Shown: positions 46,742 to 61,000 of the stretch, piece by piece
Layout: the number at the start of each line of letters is the position of its first letter
Numbering within the stretch: the stretch's first letter is position 1
NCBI GenBank assembly: GCA_013398015.1
Contig: VZRR01012716.1
Coordinates: forward strand, 928,354 to 992,353
Length of the DNA stretch: 64,000 bases
Direction of reading: 5' to 3'
From: Oreocharis arfaki
Taxonomy: Eukaryota > Chordata > Aves > Passeriformes > Paramythiidae
Notes under the pieces: model-generated
Seen by the model: the letters and a program-made list of their open reading frames with translations, nothing else
The model's database searches: none
What the model was told of the DNA's origin: nothing
Program-made: the position numbers and the translations under genes

Positions 46742-49700
46742 AAAATAGAAAAAGTCCAACAAAAGAGATGTGTCTGGTGCATGTGGTGCTCTGGAAAGGA
46801 CAAAGGCCAAAGCTAGGAAGGGAAATCATTTGCTAAGCCAGGGGATGTGTTTTTGTCCACCCTGCCTCAGCGCTGAGCATAGCAAAGAGCAAGTCTTAGA
46901 TTCCGGGAGAAGCCCAGCTGGAAAATCAGGCTTTTCCTCTGCTTGTTGAGCTGTTTAAATTGCGTTTCTCTGGGATGAGGTAGGGCAGGGCATCTTCTCA
47001 AGCATAAGGAAGGGACTGCAGAACTTGTGTTGGGACCACGTGGGGACTGATGATGGGGAAATTCACAGCAGCTTTGGTGCTTGAGCCTCATGGACTCATC
47101 TGCTGGGATGCTCCCATGCATCCCCCCTCCCTCTGGCACCACACACAGCTTCTACAGAGGCAGCACGCAGCACTCAGCCACCCCACTGTCACTGCCCAGG
47201 GTTTCTGCATGGCCTTGCTGGCTGTAGCCTCTTTGAACCCTTGGGAGACGCCCAACAGAGCTTTTTCACCCCATTTTACAGAGAAACCAGGAGAGGTGGT
47301 GTCCAGAGCCAAGACTTGCAGGAAGCTGGCATTGGCACAGCACCCATGGGGTCCTCTGGAACCACCAAAACCACTCTGTGAGAAGAGGAACTTCCACATG
47401 AAGGTGTTTGGCATCTCCACACGGGAGCTTCTGCCCCAAAAATCATTCTGGGTTAATGAGTCGTGGCGAGCAATCCTGATCCCAAAAAAGCACCTGGACA
47501 CTCAGCCTTCAACCACGAAATGATGACCAGGGAGCAAAACCTCCCCTCTGCTGCTGAAAAATGAGGAGAGGGCTGGGACCTGGGCTTTGCAGCCCCACGG
47601 GGAAGGTTTGTGCTGGGTTCCAGCGCTCTCCCAGCCCGGCTCCCGCCCGTGCCTTTATCTGCATGCGGAGCAGGGACGTGCCAGATCGCCTGCATATGCA
47701 AGATGTGGGCAAGCAGAGCTGGGAGAAGAAAGTTTCCCCTAAAGCATCTGATTTTCAAAAGAAATGAGGCACGCGCCAGCAAGCACGAGCAGCGAGCTCG
47801 GCACGCTCGGATCAGCGGAGCAGCTGCCTGAACACGAACCGTCCCGGAGTCACTTTGTTTGGCTTTTGAGCAAATCTGCTGCAGACAGAGCAGAGATCTC
47901 ATTCTCTGGGGAAACAATTAAAAAATATTCATTGCTCCTGCTTCTCAGGGCATAACCCACCCGTTCCCAGAGCTGGGTGATCTATGCCAACAAATAAAAG
48001 CACGGTGTGGCTCGTCCAGATCGAGATCTGCTGCTGTGAAATGGGGTTGGGAGCTGATCTCAGCCCCAAGAGCCACAGCTAAGAAACCAGCCAGGGGAAA
48101 TAACGTGCAAAACAGAAAAATCCCCTCCTGTTGTTAATGGGATGCACTTCTCAGGATCACTGAGTCCTAAATTTGTCTCTGCCCTGGGCAAAGCACCTCC
48201 CCAGGGATGAAGGGAAGTTGTGAGACCAACCACTGCCGTCACGGGACTGACACCCCGAGCGCCAGCTGGGGAGGCTCTGAAGCACTCAGGCACTAATTCC
48301 CATTGCATTCTCCAGTGCTGTAATCTGGGAAGGGGTTGCAACAGAGAGCACAGGAGTTGGTGGCTGCATGTGCTCCTCCTGCGCTCGCTGCTGCTGGATC
48401 AGGTCCTGCCCACCTTGTACTCAAGGGTACAGCCCTTTCTCCAAGGCTGGTGTCTCCGAGGGCTGAACCCAGCATTTCCAGACACAGGGCTCCAGCCCAG
48501 CCATCCCGGGAAGGTGACACCCTGGCTGGGCCTGGTGCCAGCCCGCTGCTCAGGGAGGTAGGGCTGGGCTGGCATGTGGTGGGAGGTGGGAGGCGCGGGG
48601 GCAGCCCAGGTGCTCGGTGCCGGATCCGGATCCCTGCAGCTGTGACTCAGTGCTGCGGGCACAGCCCGGCAGATCAGGATTTGGGGCTGGGGTGTGGGCA
48701 GCAGCTTTGCCTTCCATGCACAGCTGAGGCTGTGGTGCCACCAGGGTTGGGGTTTACCTCTGATTTTCTTCTCCTCAGAGCTCTCAGGTGGGTGGGGACC
48801 TGTGACCTGCTCCAGATCCAATCAGTGGGGAAAAGCTGCCAGTTTTGGATGCTTTTGAGATGCCAGAACCCATCTCTGCCTGCAGATGGAACAGCCTCTC
48901 TGGGGCAAACCTGGCGAGGACCTCGGGTCTCGTCTGGCACACACATGGTAACAGAGATCCCTCATGGGCATTGCTCCCCATGTGACTGTTCCCAGGATTC
49001 AGCCTTTTGCTGCAGCAGAACAGCCCCACCAACAGCCCAGGCTCTCTGAGGGGCTCAGCTTTGCTCCCTCTCACCTGGTGGGGACAAGTGAAGGCGTGAA
49101 GCCGCAGCTCCCTGCTGTTCTACCCTGCTCCAGAGGATTTATTGAGGGAGATTTATCGCTGAAGCCCAGATTGCAGAGTCCCTCAGTGTGGAGCTCGCTC
49201 CCTGAGACAGGGATTTCATTTACAGCCCGAGGCCTCTGCAGAGCTGTCACGGTGATGTAGAGCCCGTGGTGCCGGATGCAGCCCCGTGGCGGGGCCGGAG
49301 CAGCCCTTCGGCATCCTGGCAGGGCCGGGCGTATTTCACAGTGACGGGTGCCCTCTGCACACAGAGCCCCAGCGCCAGGGACCAAAGGGAAACTCCTCAT
49401 CCAGGCCCTAAATCTGGAGGGTTTGGAAAGCCCAAGGCCTGGGGTAGAGCTGTTGGCTGCCGTGGCTTTGCTCACCTGCTCTCTGCATCCCTCGATGCTC
49501 AGCTCAGGGTGGGACAAGGGCTCCAGGCTGGGGCACAGGGATGTCCCTGGGATGTCTGCTCTCATGCATGGGGCTTGGGCAGCTCCCAGCATCTCCTGGG
49601 TACCAGTGGCATCGCTCCTTGGGCAAGATGCTCCTGTTGTGGCTGGGGAAAGGAAGAGCAGCAGGGAGGTTATTTTCTGTCCCATCTAGGGGGCTGGGGA

Positions 49701-52700
49701 AGGGATGGACTTGGACAGCTGGCTCTGGCTGCACAGCCAACCCCCAATCCTTGGTCCCCAGGGGGTTCCTGACCTCTCAATGCCATCCTCAGCACTGTCT
49801 CTCACACTCACAGTGAGCCACAGCACATCTCCACCCTCAGCTGTGTCTCCTTTCAGAAGGATAAAGCAGCTCATTAGCTAAACGAGCTTAAATCATTAGA
49901 AAAAAAATAAAGGCAGAAAAGAAAAAGGCAGGACTGTGACATTCTGACACTGTGGGATCAGTGAAGCTTAATGGATTTACCACCAGGCATTTCCCCATCA
50001 GCAGTGCTGGAGTTGTTCAGCTCTGGGCTGGATTGATGTCACACACCTTTCTCTGGGAGATTGTCGGTCAGAGCTGCTTTGACCAGCCAAAATTTCTTTC
50101 CCTGGCTACCCTACTAGATTCCTGGTCTAATTTTAGAATTATAAAACAAGTCTGTACTCAGAAAAACTGCCTGATCACTCATGGAAAATCTGCAGTGCCA
50201 GGAGTGTTTCACAGGCCAGTGTGGAGCTAATGCTCTTTGCTGATGTACTTTGCTTGGCGGTTTGAAGACATCTTTGGTGTGTTGAGGGATTTTTTTTTAA
50301 ATTTTTTTTTTTTTTTTGCTGGGTATTTATTTATTGCATGACTTAGCACAGCACAGGCTGCCCTAAAATGGAGCCCAGTGCCTGCTCTCCACCGTGCTGG
50401 GTTTGCTGTGGGTGCTGCGCAGGGGCTGCCAGATTGCAAAATTACCTCTGAACAAGCGAGACAGGAGGAGCAGCCTTGGCTCTTGCCTCTCCAGGGAGGA
50501 GGATTTGGTGCCTTCCTCTACCTCGCACAACCTGAAAATCCTCCCTGGAGCAGGGCAGCTGCTCCGTGCTGCTCCACCAGCCCAGGGGCCGGTTTGCAGC
50601 CAGCCCCAGGGTTGCCTCTGCTGGCTGTTGCGTGGGGGTCCCACTCGGGTGATGTGGAGCCTCAGCATGGCTGTGACCCACCCCAATGGCTCTTTGGGTT
50701 TGTGGGGACTGTGCTGGTCTCAGCCCCCTGAACCAGTTCAACAGGACCAGCAGCACCAGGGGGATGCTGCCCCTGCTCACGTGTGCACAGACCTGTCCCA
50801 CTGCAGGGAGAGGAGAGCTGGAGCAAACCCCCCACGATGCAGCTCCGGCCTCCAGTCACAACCTGCACACTGATTTACTTCTACCCCATAAAGCCTCCGT
50901 TGCCATAATACAGCACAGCCCTGGTGATCACAAACCCAGCAGCTCGATTTCTCCTCCACCACCCTGGCCCTGTGGAGGCAGCTTTGGAGGCAGCTTCTGC
51001 TTCTCCAACTGCTGTGGCGGTCACCAAATGCCCAGTATGAGTTTTCTTCCATTACCTCATTCTGCTTAAGAGCCCCTACTCCCCTCAAGAGCCCCTTGCA
51101 TCAGGGACCTTGTGATCCTTGCAGCAGGGACATCCCTCTTCCCAGCTCCAGCCAAGGAATCTTGGCTGCCCTGGGCTTGCAGGATCACTAAAGCCAGAGC
51201 TGTTGGTCCTCTGCAATACCTGAATATACCCAGGAATCTGAGTTTGGCTTTCACATAGCAGGGTCAGCAGTTTGGGGGGGTCTCTCCTTTCACCATCCCC
51301 ATCTGGGAAGGAGGTTTCGTCCTCCCACTCCCCAACTCCTGCTGCTTTGCTGAGGTTTAACAGTAAATATTTGTTCTGCTCCCCATATGGTAAGGAATGA
51401 CATTTGGAACCACCAGCTGTGCCGTGATGCTCCCCAGAGTGAGGTGGGCTTTGGGCAGATCTGTGGGCAGGCCTGTCTGCCCACAGGAAGATTCAGAAGA
51501 GGATTAAAAGTAGCCACTTATCTGCCCGTGCATCTCGGAGTAACCACAGGTTCTATAAACATTACTCAATTAACACCTCAAAATGCTCTGGGAAGTGGGT
51601 AATGAGGCATTATCACGTTTTTCGGGTGTTTTAATTGAGAGGTGGCAAGGCTCAGGAATAGCTCAAGGCCCTGTTGGGACTGGAGGCACGTGGGCACTGC
51701 CCATCCAAAACACTCCCACTGGCACCCCCAGCTCCAGAGCCCCTGGCTGGGCAAAGTGGCAGGAAAATACCCTGGGAATCTCTGATAGAAGGTGGTTATC
51801 ACCCCACTCCCTGCTTGTGATCCCGTTATGATGCACATGGCGCCTGGAGAGCACCTTGGCCTCACTCTCTTCTCCTCCATGGCAGGAGACCTCCTCAGAG
51901 GGTCTCCTCAGAGCCCACACTGCTCCTGACACGGGGAATTCATCAATCCTGGTCCTGCATGGGAAAGCAGGTCTTGTGTGGGAGAAGGGGCACAAAGATT
52001 CCTCTCAACCATGCCACCATAAACTGGCACCTCTGCTCCTGCTGTGGGAGGGGGACATGGGCATCCTGAGTCGAGCTAATGGCTGTGTCAGTGGAAAGAA
52101 CAGATCTCTCTCCCCTGGATATCCCCAGATGATGAAGCCTTTGACAGGATTAGCCTTTCTCTTCAGCACCATTTAGAGAAGGAGAAATGTGCCAGGAAGA
52201 CCCAAACCTGCAAAACCCTCCTGGGTGTTCAGCCCTGCTGCAGCACCAAGGATGAGTCCTACCAGCTCAGCCCCACGCTGTGCTGTCCAAGAGCTGGGAC
52301 AGACACAGTTGGGCATTTTTATCGACTGAGGCATCTCTGCATGTCCCAAATGCCTGGTGACACGCTGATGCTGGGGACACGTTGCTACCTAGGCTAGGTT
52401 TTGAATCAATGCATCAGTGTCGTGCATCCTCCAGGGGTCGATCTGTGGCCATCTCCCCTGCAAGCACTCTCAGGACATTCCCCATCGTGGCACTGTCCCA
52501 GCAGAAGGGACAAGGAGCAGGCAGTGGGGACAGTTCAACCCACAGCAACAGACCCCTGTGCAGGGAGGAAGCGTGTGTGATCACAGCCTCTCCCCCACAG
52601 CAATCCCACCATGGCTTCCTTCCTCCTGGATTTAGGGCAGGGAAGAAGGATGCCAGCTCTGGGTAGCATTACACCTCATGCCTGGGGCTGCTGGAAGCCC

Positions 52701-53787
52701 AGCCAGCTCCAGCCTCTCTCAGTATTTGTGCTGCCTGAAGGAACATATCTGGACAGCCCAGGAGGGCACTGCCAGGATGTCCCACAAGGGACACAATCGG
52801 GACAGAGGTGGGGGACAGAGGGCCACCAACCAGGTAGCAGGGATCACCACAACCCAGCTCCAAGCTGTCACTGAGAGAAAAAGGAGCAAATTTTTTCTCA
52901 GCTTTGGCGACAGAGATGAGTTCAAGGTGTGGAGTGGGAGACCCACAACTCCATTGAGAGTTATTTACTGCCCAGCATGTGCATGGCTTGGTGCAGGTCA
53001 GGGCTGCCCGAGGTGCTGCATGGAGGGTGGATCAGGTGTAGAAGGGGGTGATGCCCCCCAAGTGCCCAGCACCAGCGCCCAGGTGCTGCCTGTCCAGGAT
53101 GGGCACTGCTGCCATCCCACACAGTCCCACAGTCCACCCCACACGGCCACAGCTCTGCTCCCCCATGGCTGTCACACTGCAGAGAAGTTTTCTGTTCTCG
53201 CCTCTGTCCTCACTGGCCAGATGCAAACACAACTGGGCTCCCCGGTACTCACACAAACCCTGACACCCACAAGCTGCTCTGACCCTCCACAGCTGTTTCA
53301 CTCCACCTGAGTGGAGCTGGATGCCATTCCTCAGCATTTCGGATTGCAGGGATATCCCAGTACCTTTCACACTCCAGTGGAAAACACCAGAGGAAAGGTT
53401 TTTGTCAACAGGAGCACCCCAGGGTCCTGGCTGGGCAGCGGTGCCCAGCCTGGGCAGGCTCAGGTCCTCCCCCCTCCAACCCCTCAGAGCTGCCACTTTG
53501 CCACAAACCATCGGCTCCCCAGCTGCTGCACAAATCCAAATTTCCTCCTCGAACCCTGAGAGAGGACAGAAAAGCAAGCAATCCCGTGACACACCAACCT
53601 CTGCCCATCAGATGGGAGCTGGACCAGGCTCCATCTGCCAGCACCGAGTGACAGCTCTCCCAGCGCTCTCCTGAGCAAATTTTGGGCAGCTCTCCACGCG
53701 TGGCTCACGCCAGCTCCCTTCCCAGCCACACAGCACTGCCCAGGATGCTGAGGGACAGAGAAAAATCAGTGCAAGCACAACACTCAC
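46742..53787. other. Probable RBBP8NL 5' intron
   Basis: No coding exon, CR1 or RNA gene recognised. It contains a T-rich tract at 50288-50320. The open frames here are unconserved GC-rich shadows. Confidence 0.5.
50288..50320 (+). repeat. T-rich tract
   Basis: Two T runs separated by AAA. Non-coding. Confidence 0.75.
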
Positions 53788-53859
53788 GTCGGAGGACCGC
53801 GCCTGGGTCTCTTCCTCGGCTGCTGGAGCTCAGTTAGGTCGCGATCAGCAGACGGTCAT
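53788..53859 (-). other. RBBP8NL: Probable RBBP8NL 5' non-coding exon
   Basis: On the minus strand a strong acceptor (polypyrimidine, then GTGTCCCAG) precedes a 72-base stretch that ends at a strong donor (GAC/GTGAGTG, donor 53781-53787). It would splice to the acceptor at 46740-46741 in front of the RBBP8NL start codon. It contains a minimal upstream ORF, ATG-ACC-GTC-TGC-TGA. Gene assignment is inferred from strand and position only. Confidence 0.45.
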
Positions 53860-56599
53860 CTGGGACACGGGAGACAGGAGTGAGCAGTGTGGGTGAACTT
53901 GCACAGACAATAAGCCATAATTTTTCCTTGCAGCCTGACTGGTTCTACTGGTTTGCGTTTCTTTGCCCCAGCAGCAGAAAGGAGGCTCGGCTCAGCTAAA
54001 GCTGCCCGACAGGTTCTGCTGTAGCACAAAAAGTGGCGAGACCAGTATGGTGTGAACCCAGATAGAGATTTGATTGTTTTCCCATAATTACAGCTCAACC
54101 TGCGCTGTTGGTTGAAGTCAATCGCATTAGCAAACAGACCCTTTTAAATAATTCATCCAGCATTAAGGTGAGAAGGTTTTATGTTTTATACAACTTGGCA
54201 CTTTTTGAGAGGAAGAGAAAAAAAAAGAAAAAAGAAATGTGGCAGCAGCAGCAGCAGTGGCGATGGCAGCATCCTACTGAACTAGAGTGGCACAGCCCAG
54301 GGCACACAATAGCCCCCAGCCCAAACACTCGGGAGAGGGGAAAGGATGTGCCCAAAATTGGCACAAATGGCTGCTTCAAGTTCAGGTTGACAGGCCATGA
54401 TCCTGGATTTTCTTCTGGGGCATTTTGCAGTGGCTGGGGATGCTTTAGGGACCAGTGAGGAAAGGCTGGGTGACTTGGGCGCTGATCCTGGCCAGCAGCC
54501 CTCCAGTGCCTCGGGTTTCCTCCCAGCTCCAGCTGCTGACACAAGCAGCTTTCACCCTAAACCGTGGGCTGGTGGAGCCGAAGGCAAAATGGACACTTCC
54601 TGAGCCTTTGAAGTGCAGCTACTTCAGCATCCCCTGGGGAAAATGCTGGCACGGATTCCCCTGCCCAGGCTGGGCAGGGACAGCCTTCCCCCGCAGTGCT
54701 GCAGACAGCAGCAGCTCCCAGGAAAAAGCAAGAGATGCTCTTGCTCCCCATCAGCCTGGCACTGACAAAAAGGAATAGAAAGTCGTTGCCTGCCTATCTG
54801 GGACCCAGACAGCACATCCTGCTCTGCCAAAAGCTGTCCCGCGAGCGGGGCCCTGCTGTGCTGGCACAGCCACCTCCGAGCGCGGCTCCGGCTCGGGAGG
54901 GACGCGTCCCTCTTGCTTAATAGGACACGTAACCTGAGGAGGGTGGTTTCCCTGCGACATTCTCAGGGCCAGCGGACAGGGAGAGCTTCTGTGGAAGGGG
55001 ATTTGGAGCACTGAGGCGGAGCTGCTCCTCCTCTGAGTCATCCCACGCCGCGCATCGCCAGAGCTCGGTGCCCAGACCCTCTGCTGGTGTGAAGTCCCCT
55101 CCATCCACCAGCAGTGATGCCACCAAGCTGTCTTACACCCCAGCTGCTGAGCTGGCTCCTCAGCCATCCCAGCGGAGCACCGAGCATCCTCGGCAGTGTT
55201 TCCCTGTGGCAATCACATCTCTCAAACGGTGGCTTCGAGCTTTGCTCCCGCGCACGGACAGGTCGGGCAGGAGGGAGCAGCTGGGGCTGCCAGGAATGTG
55301 GCTGCACACCCATGCTATGGAAATGGGTGGCAGGTAAACAAGCAGCTGCTCGGCAAGCCGTGGTCCTGGGCAGACCTGTAGGGACTGTTCGGTGATTGCT
55401 CTACGTGCATGAAATTCCTGACTCATTCCTCCGCAAGAGGGACGCAGCACAAGGTTAAGGGGGTGTTTTCCATCCAAGCCTTCTTATAAGCCACCTGCAA
55501 TGGGCAGAGGGAAGCTCTTGCCCTTAATATTCCCTCTTTCCTTTAGAGCCCTTTGTTTTACTGTTGGATATGACAATTAGAGATCGACTGCTTGATGTGG
55601 TCTGGTACCTCGAGCTGGTGCTTGCGGTGGTGGAATTAATGGCAACCACATGGAAGAGAGATCCTTGCTCAGACCAGCCTAGTGACATCATGGGAGGGGC
55701 AGTGGGGTAACTGGGAGGTGTGGGGCTTGGGGAGATCACCTGCAGCAGCCAGACCTTTGGGCAGTGACACTGGGACGTGGGGCACGGGCCATGGGGGCAC
55801 CGACACCATCCTTCACCTGCTTCCAACAGCTCCGTGGCTGCTCTGCCTGGAGCATCAAGGAGAGAAACACCAAAAGCTGTCCTTGATGGGAGCAGCTGTT
55901 TGTGGGACCCAGAAGGCTTGAGGCAGAGCAGCTGTCTGGAAGTGTTGTGCTGGTGCACAAGAAGGCAGAACGGACATTTCTGGGAATCATCTCCAGATAA
56001 CCTCCTCTTGTCTCACAGGCGTCTACTGATGATCTCACAGATTGCTCACAGAAACCAAGTGTTGTCTGCTTCCTGCCTGAAGAGCCAAAATATCTGGGCA
56101 GGAATGGATTTCTTTACATCTAGGGACTTGAAAAAAAAAAGTTAAGAAATAATTTCAAGCCCTTTTTCTAGAAGAAAAATGGTAAAATAAGGAAAGCAAC
56201 ACAAATCCACTGATGCAGTGGGGAGATATTTGATCAAGACTGAGACAGGTCTTGATCACCCAAAAGCAAAGGATAAGAACAAGTTAGGCTTTCAGCAAAA
56301 GCTGGTCACCAAAATTAACATCTATTATGGATGCAGCTCATCCTTGGCTCCACAGGATCAACAGAATGGAAAAAATCCTCCAGGGGATTTCACAGTGACA
56401 TGGCCAGAGCTGGAGACCAGCATCCTGCAGCATCCCCGGCACAGGAGCTGCTAGCTTCCTGCTGGGCTGAAATGGGCTCCTGGGCCATGGATGTGGGTGG
56501 AGGCCCCAGGTAAGGATGCTCTTAAAGCCCATTAGGTGCTGACAAAAGCATCCCTACATCATTAGCAGTAACTCATGGGCACGGGGGATCAGGCAAACA

Positions 56600-56745
56600 G
56601 CTTCTCTGGGCAACGTGTGCCAGTGCCTCACCAGCCCCCTAGTGAAGGATTTCTCCCTGATATTTAATCGATCCCCGCTCTCTGCCAGTTTGAAGCCATT
56701 CCCCCATGTCCTGTCACTCGTCCATTATCACCCTGAGGGCCCTTC
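56600..56745 (-). mobile_element. CR1 LINE fragment, minus orientation
   Basis: Antisense CR1 blocks: CTCTGGGCAACGTGTGCCAG, CACCAGCCCCCTAGTGAAG, TTTGAAGCCATTCCCCCATG, TGTCCTGTCACTCG. Confidence 0.82.
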
Positions 56746-56995
56746 AGAACCTCATCCTCTTGGGCCTTTCATCAAACCCCATCAGAGCAAACCCAAAAGA
56801 GTTCCTGCAGGGAAAACAAGCCCATGGGAACCTCATCGCTGGGCAGACGCTGCTCCACAGCAGACAGAGAAACAGAGGCAAAATTATAAAGGGGAGGTAG
56901 ATCAGCGTTGCCAGGCGGGTGCTGCAATGAGAGAATGAAACATTCCCTCCATCAGCCGCCCCATCCCGCCAGGAATGCCGAGCGGGCTGTGGCAG

Positions 56996-57050
56996 GACAC
57001 ACACGGAAGGCAGCACACACACGGAAGGCAGCACACACATAGCAGGCAGC
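56996..57050 (+). repeat. 18-bp tandem repeat, ~3 copies
   Basis: ACACGGAAGGCAGCACAC starts at 57001 and 57019, and a degenerate copy at 57037. Confidence 0.75.
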
Positions 57051-58075
57051 TTCCACCAGAGGCTGCTCGATGGCTTCGAAACATCTCTGCTGCCTGCAGC
57101 TGCCTGCACAGGACACAGCCCCGGGAGATCGCCCGCGGCAGGGTTTGGGATCCCGCAAGCTCGGAGGGCTCCCGTCCAACTGTGCAGAGCTGGGTGCTGG
57201 AGCCGAGGGATGGAGCATCATTACCGGCAGGACCAGGGCAAGGAGGTTGCTGGCTGCTTTTCTCGCCTTGGAAAGGTGGAAAGGCTCTGTAAAAGAGAGA
57301 CAAGGAGAGCTTTAGCTAAACCAGTAGTTTTCTGGTGTTATAAGCATTTAAATTACGCTAAATAATGGAAGCAGCCTGCCTTTGGGGGCTGTGGTTGTGC
57401 CACTTCCCCCTGGATTTGCATGGGGTGGCACTGGGTGACACGGGGTGCAGGTGAACGGGAGATGCTCTAACTTCGGAGGTCACCCACAGATGTCAGAAAT
57501 CTGCACAGAAAAACCAACCTTAAATGTCCATTACTAAAAGATATAAAACCAGATCAGCTGGGAAAAGGGCAGCCGGTGTGAGGGTTTTCTCTCAGCTGGA
57601 AGGAGAAGCAGATGAGTCCTTTCCACTCTGGCATAGTTTTCCTTCACCTTCTCCAACCTACACCATCTGGGCTGCAAACACCCTGGGTGTGCAGCTCTTG
57701 CCTTCCAAGGTGCTGGGAACGTGCAGGAGAGTACAAAGACATCCTCAAACTGGGTGGCAGCTGTTCTCAATGAAGTGCAAGGGGGTGGTGGGAAGGTAGC
57801 TGTCGATGTCAGGCTTTGGCACAACATGTCTAGTCAGGAAACACGTTGTAAGTTTTTGTCATCCCACCTAAATTCACCTGTTGCTGTTGCTGTTGCTGAC
57901 ATTTTCCCAACAGACAAATGTTTAAATATTTTATACCCTGAAAAAACCAGCCTGGCTGTGTGGATGGTGTGGCTTGCAGAGCTCAGGGTGCCTGGCTCCC
58001 CGCTGAGGGTGCTGAGGGCTGAGTGGGCCATGCCAAAAGTTGAAATGAACACTTCTTAAACTTTACAAAAACGTT

Positions 58076-58093
58076 CTTTTTTTTTTTTTTTTG
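58076..58093 (+). repeat. Poly(T) tract
   Basis: About 16 Ts. Non-coding. Confidence 0.7.
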
Positions 58094-61000
58094 ACTCAAC
58101 TGTCTTCATGCCAGCTCTGAGCCAGCAGCGGCTCAGCCAAGACTGGGGAAACACAAATGAGTTGTGTTGCTGGGGTTCTTCTCTTCACCTCTGCCTTCCC
58201 CTCCTTCTGCAAGGAGGAGATTGATGCAATTAGGGTTTTGTCACCATTTCCTCTCTAAGATGAAAACATGTAGGGGGAGTTCACAGCTGGCTCCCACTGC
58301 CCAGGGATGGAGGACAGCCAGGCAGCCCCTCTTCCAACTTGCATTCCTGTCCAGGCTGCACCAGGATGCCAGTCTTGCCCAAAATTTATCTTTTTTTTCT
58401 ATGAGGAGAGGGGAGCCAGGTCTGTTTTTCAAAGGCTAAACCAAGGAGGACCCCACTGTCCTCTGACACATCCTGGCTCTCTTTTAAGCGGTCATGACCC
58501 ATAGTTTGAGAAACTCTGCACTTAATAGTCCTTCCTGTCTCTTACTCCTCCATCTCTGCTCTGTCTCCTGCAATATCCATTTTCCCTTGCCCCTCCCTCC
58601 TCCTCTGGCCAAAAATAAGTAAAAAATTAAGTGTGAATTTCAGAGCAAAAGATGCTTTTGTGTTTTTTTACAGAGACGCTGAGAAGTGAAGGAAAAACCC
58701 TTCCCATAAATTACAGCCCCACGAAAATGGCTCAAATTGCACAGAGTTTGCAAATTACAGAAGATGCAAATGTCAGTTGAAGAAACTCTGGCAGTAAATA
58801 TTTTTCACAACTGCTTTGTTAGCAAAGCTTTTCACTGGAAAGGCTCCTGCTCTCGAGAGCTGGGGAAGGATGGCAGCTCCTAGGCTTTAAATGGTTTACT
58901 CATAACACACAACTGTGTCATTTATCCCTCTGTAATTAATTAATCAATAATATCTCAATATTAAAGACAGGAAAACTTACTTTGAACTTCATTTCTGGCA
59001 CAGATCCTTGGGAAGGAAGATGCTCCATAGCTCCCCTTGGCTCTCCCAGCTGTGTTATCTCCAGTGTGGCAGCACCTGAATACCCAACATAGGACCCGTG
59101 AATGTGCCAAAGTTGGGGTTTTCTCTCTGTTTCCATCTTCTCTTTCCCGTGATGGAAAACCAGAAGCAAAGTGCTCATGCCACAATAGAAAGCAGGAATG
59201 AGATGATCTGCCTGAGTCCAATTGAAGTGGAAAGAGCAAATGTCAAACCAGCTGTAGAGCATCAAATCCGCTAATCTGTCACTGTTTTTTCACCAATCTC
59301 TAACTAAATAATAATTTTGTTTTAAAGAAAAAAACATAGAAAATCAAATTCTTTGATTTGCAGTGGCGGCTGATCAACTTTTAGGCAATCTGCAGTAGCT
59401 CTCCACCAAGTCAGGCTGCAAATCTCCCTCGCTGCTCTCAGACACTTCCCGTGTGTGGCACTGTCAGCGTGGTGTACACGGCTGTGCCATGTCTGGGATT
59501 TATGTCCCTTCCTCCTGAGCACAGATAAAGACAACACCATCCCAAGTACTTAAAAGAACTTCTGCAAAATCTTTCTCCAAGTGTGAAAACTCCTCTGTGG
59601 AATGTGGTAGGTTTGGGCCAACTTCTCCCCCACAAGGTCTGTGTCCAATTCACAGCCTTCCAGGGGGGAATTTGCAGGCTCCCTTTGCCTTACTCCCTTG
59701 CCTTGATGTGGGATGGAATGGAGCAAACATGCTTGGCACACCACAGGGGCGGCTGGAGGATGGACCCTGCAAACCTTCCCTCTCCCCTGCATCTGCCCAT
59801 CCTGCCTGGAGGGCTCTGAGCACACCCAACCCCATGAAACCACCGCAGCCACAGGCTCCTGGGTCCCCTCCAGGAGCCTGCCCCTCATACAGCTCCTTTT
59901 GGGAAGTATTTTAGTACGTTCCTCTCCATCACCTGGTAAAAGCAACACCCGCTCCGTGCTCCTTGCAGCAATGAATGTGAACCTAGAACTGAAGGGCTTC
60001 GCTGCCTGCCCCCACGCTGGCCTGGCTGCTCCCAGCCCCATGATTTATGCTTTGATTTGGGAATGCCTCTTCCTGCCAGGTGATCACATGGGCCCTTGCC
60101 TGCACATTATTTTTGCATTTGCTTTTGCTTCCCTTCCCTCCCCGCTCCCCTCTCAAAATGGTTTTCATTTTTATTAAAGCAATTTGTTCCGGCGGTTGCC
60201 AAAGACTTATCGGATTCGGCACAAGTTCAGACAAGTTGTGCCTGGTGATTTTGGAGGTGGGGGGGCGTGTTTGGGGGGAAGAAAATGAATGAAAGCAACT
60301 CCAAAAAGGCCGTTGAGCAGGGCTGGAGCGAGTGTGGCCCGGCTCCAGCACCAAGATTTCGGCTCCAGTCGAGGGTGGAGGTCAGGAGCAAGACAGTCTG
60401 CCTGGAGCTGGGGAGGACCAGAAAGGGGGCAAAGGGAATGGAGAGAGTGTTCCCACCCCCTTGAGCTGTTTGCCATATGGCCACTGCCAATCTGGAGCTG
60501 TTGGTATTTGAAATGGCACGCAGAGAGGCGTCCCTCCTCCCTCAAAGGTATGTTAACGAGCATCCTGTTAAGAAACTCCTTGGAAACTTCAAGGCAAGAC
60601 AAATCCTCTTGGTTGATGAATTAATTTTCTCCCTTTGCTCGACCCATCAGTCTGTGCTGCCAGCAACATTCCCATTAGCTCTGGCCGAGTTTGCCAACAT
60701 TTGCTGAGATCCAAGACCCATAGAAATCCACTGGAGCCTTTCCATGGGTCTCAAGGAGCTTTGGGTCAAGTCTTCTGCCTGCGGGATGAGGCCTGGGGTC
60801 TGTGCATTGGCTGCCTGCGCGGAGCCTGCCGGTGAGTGATGAGCTGTTGAACAATGTCTTCATCTCTGGGCAGGGCTGGGAGGAGGGATGGGGATGCTAA
60901 CTGGAACCAGCCTGGAATGAAGTCATTTGTTTCGCCACGCTGTTTCCCTTCTCCTGAAGGTTCCCAGGGAGGGAAGTGGAGCTCCCAGGCAGCGATGTCT

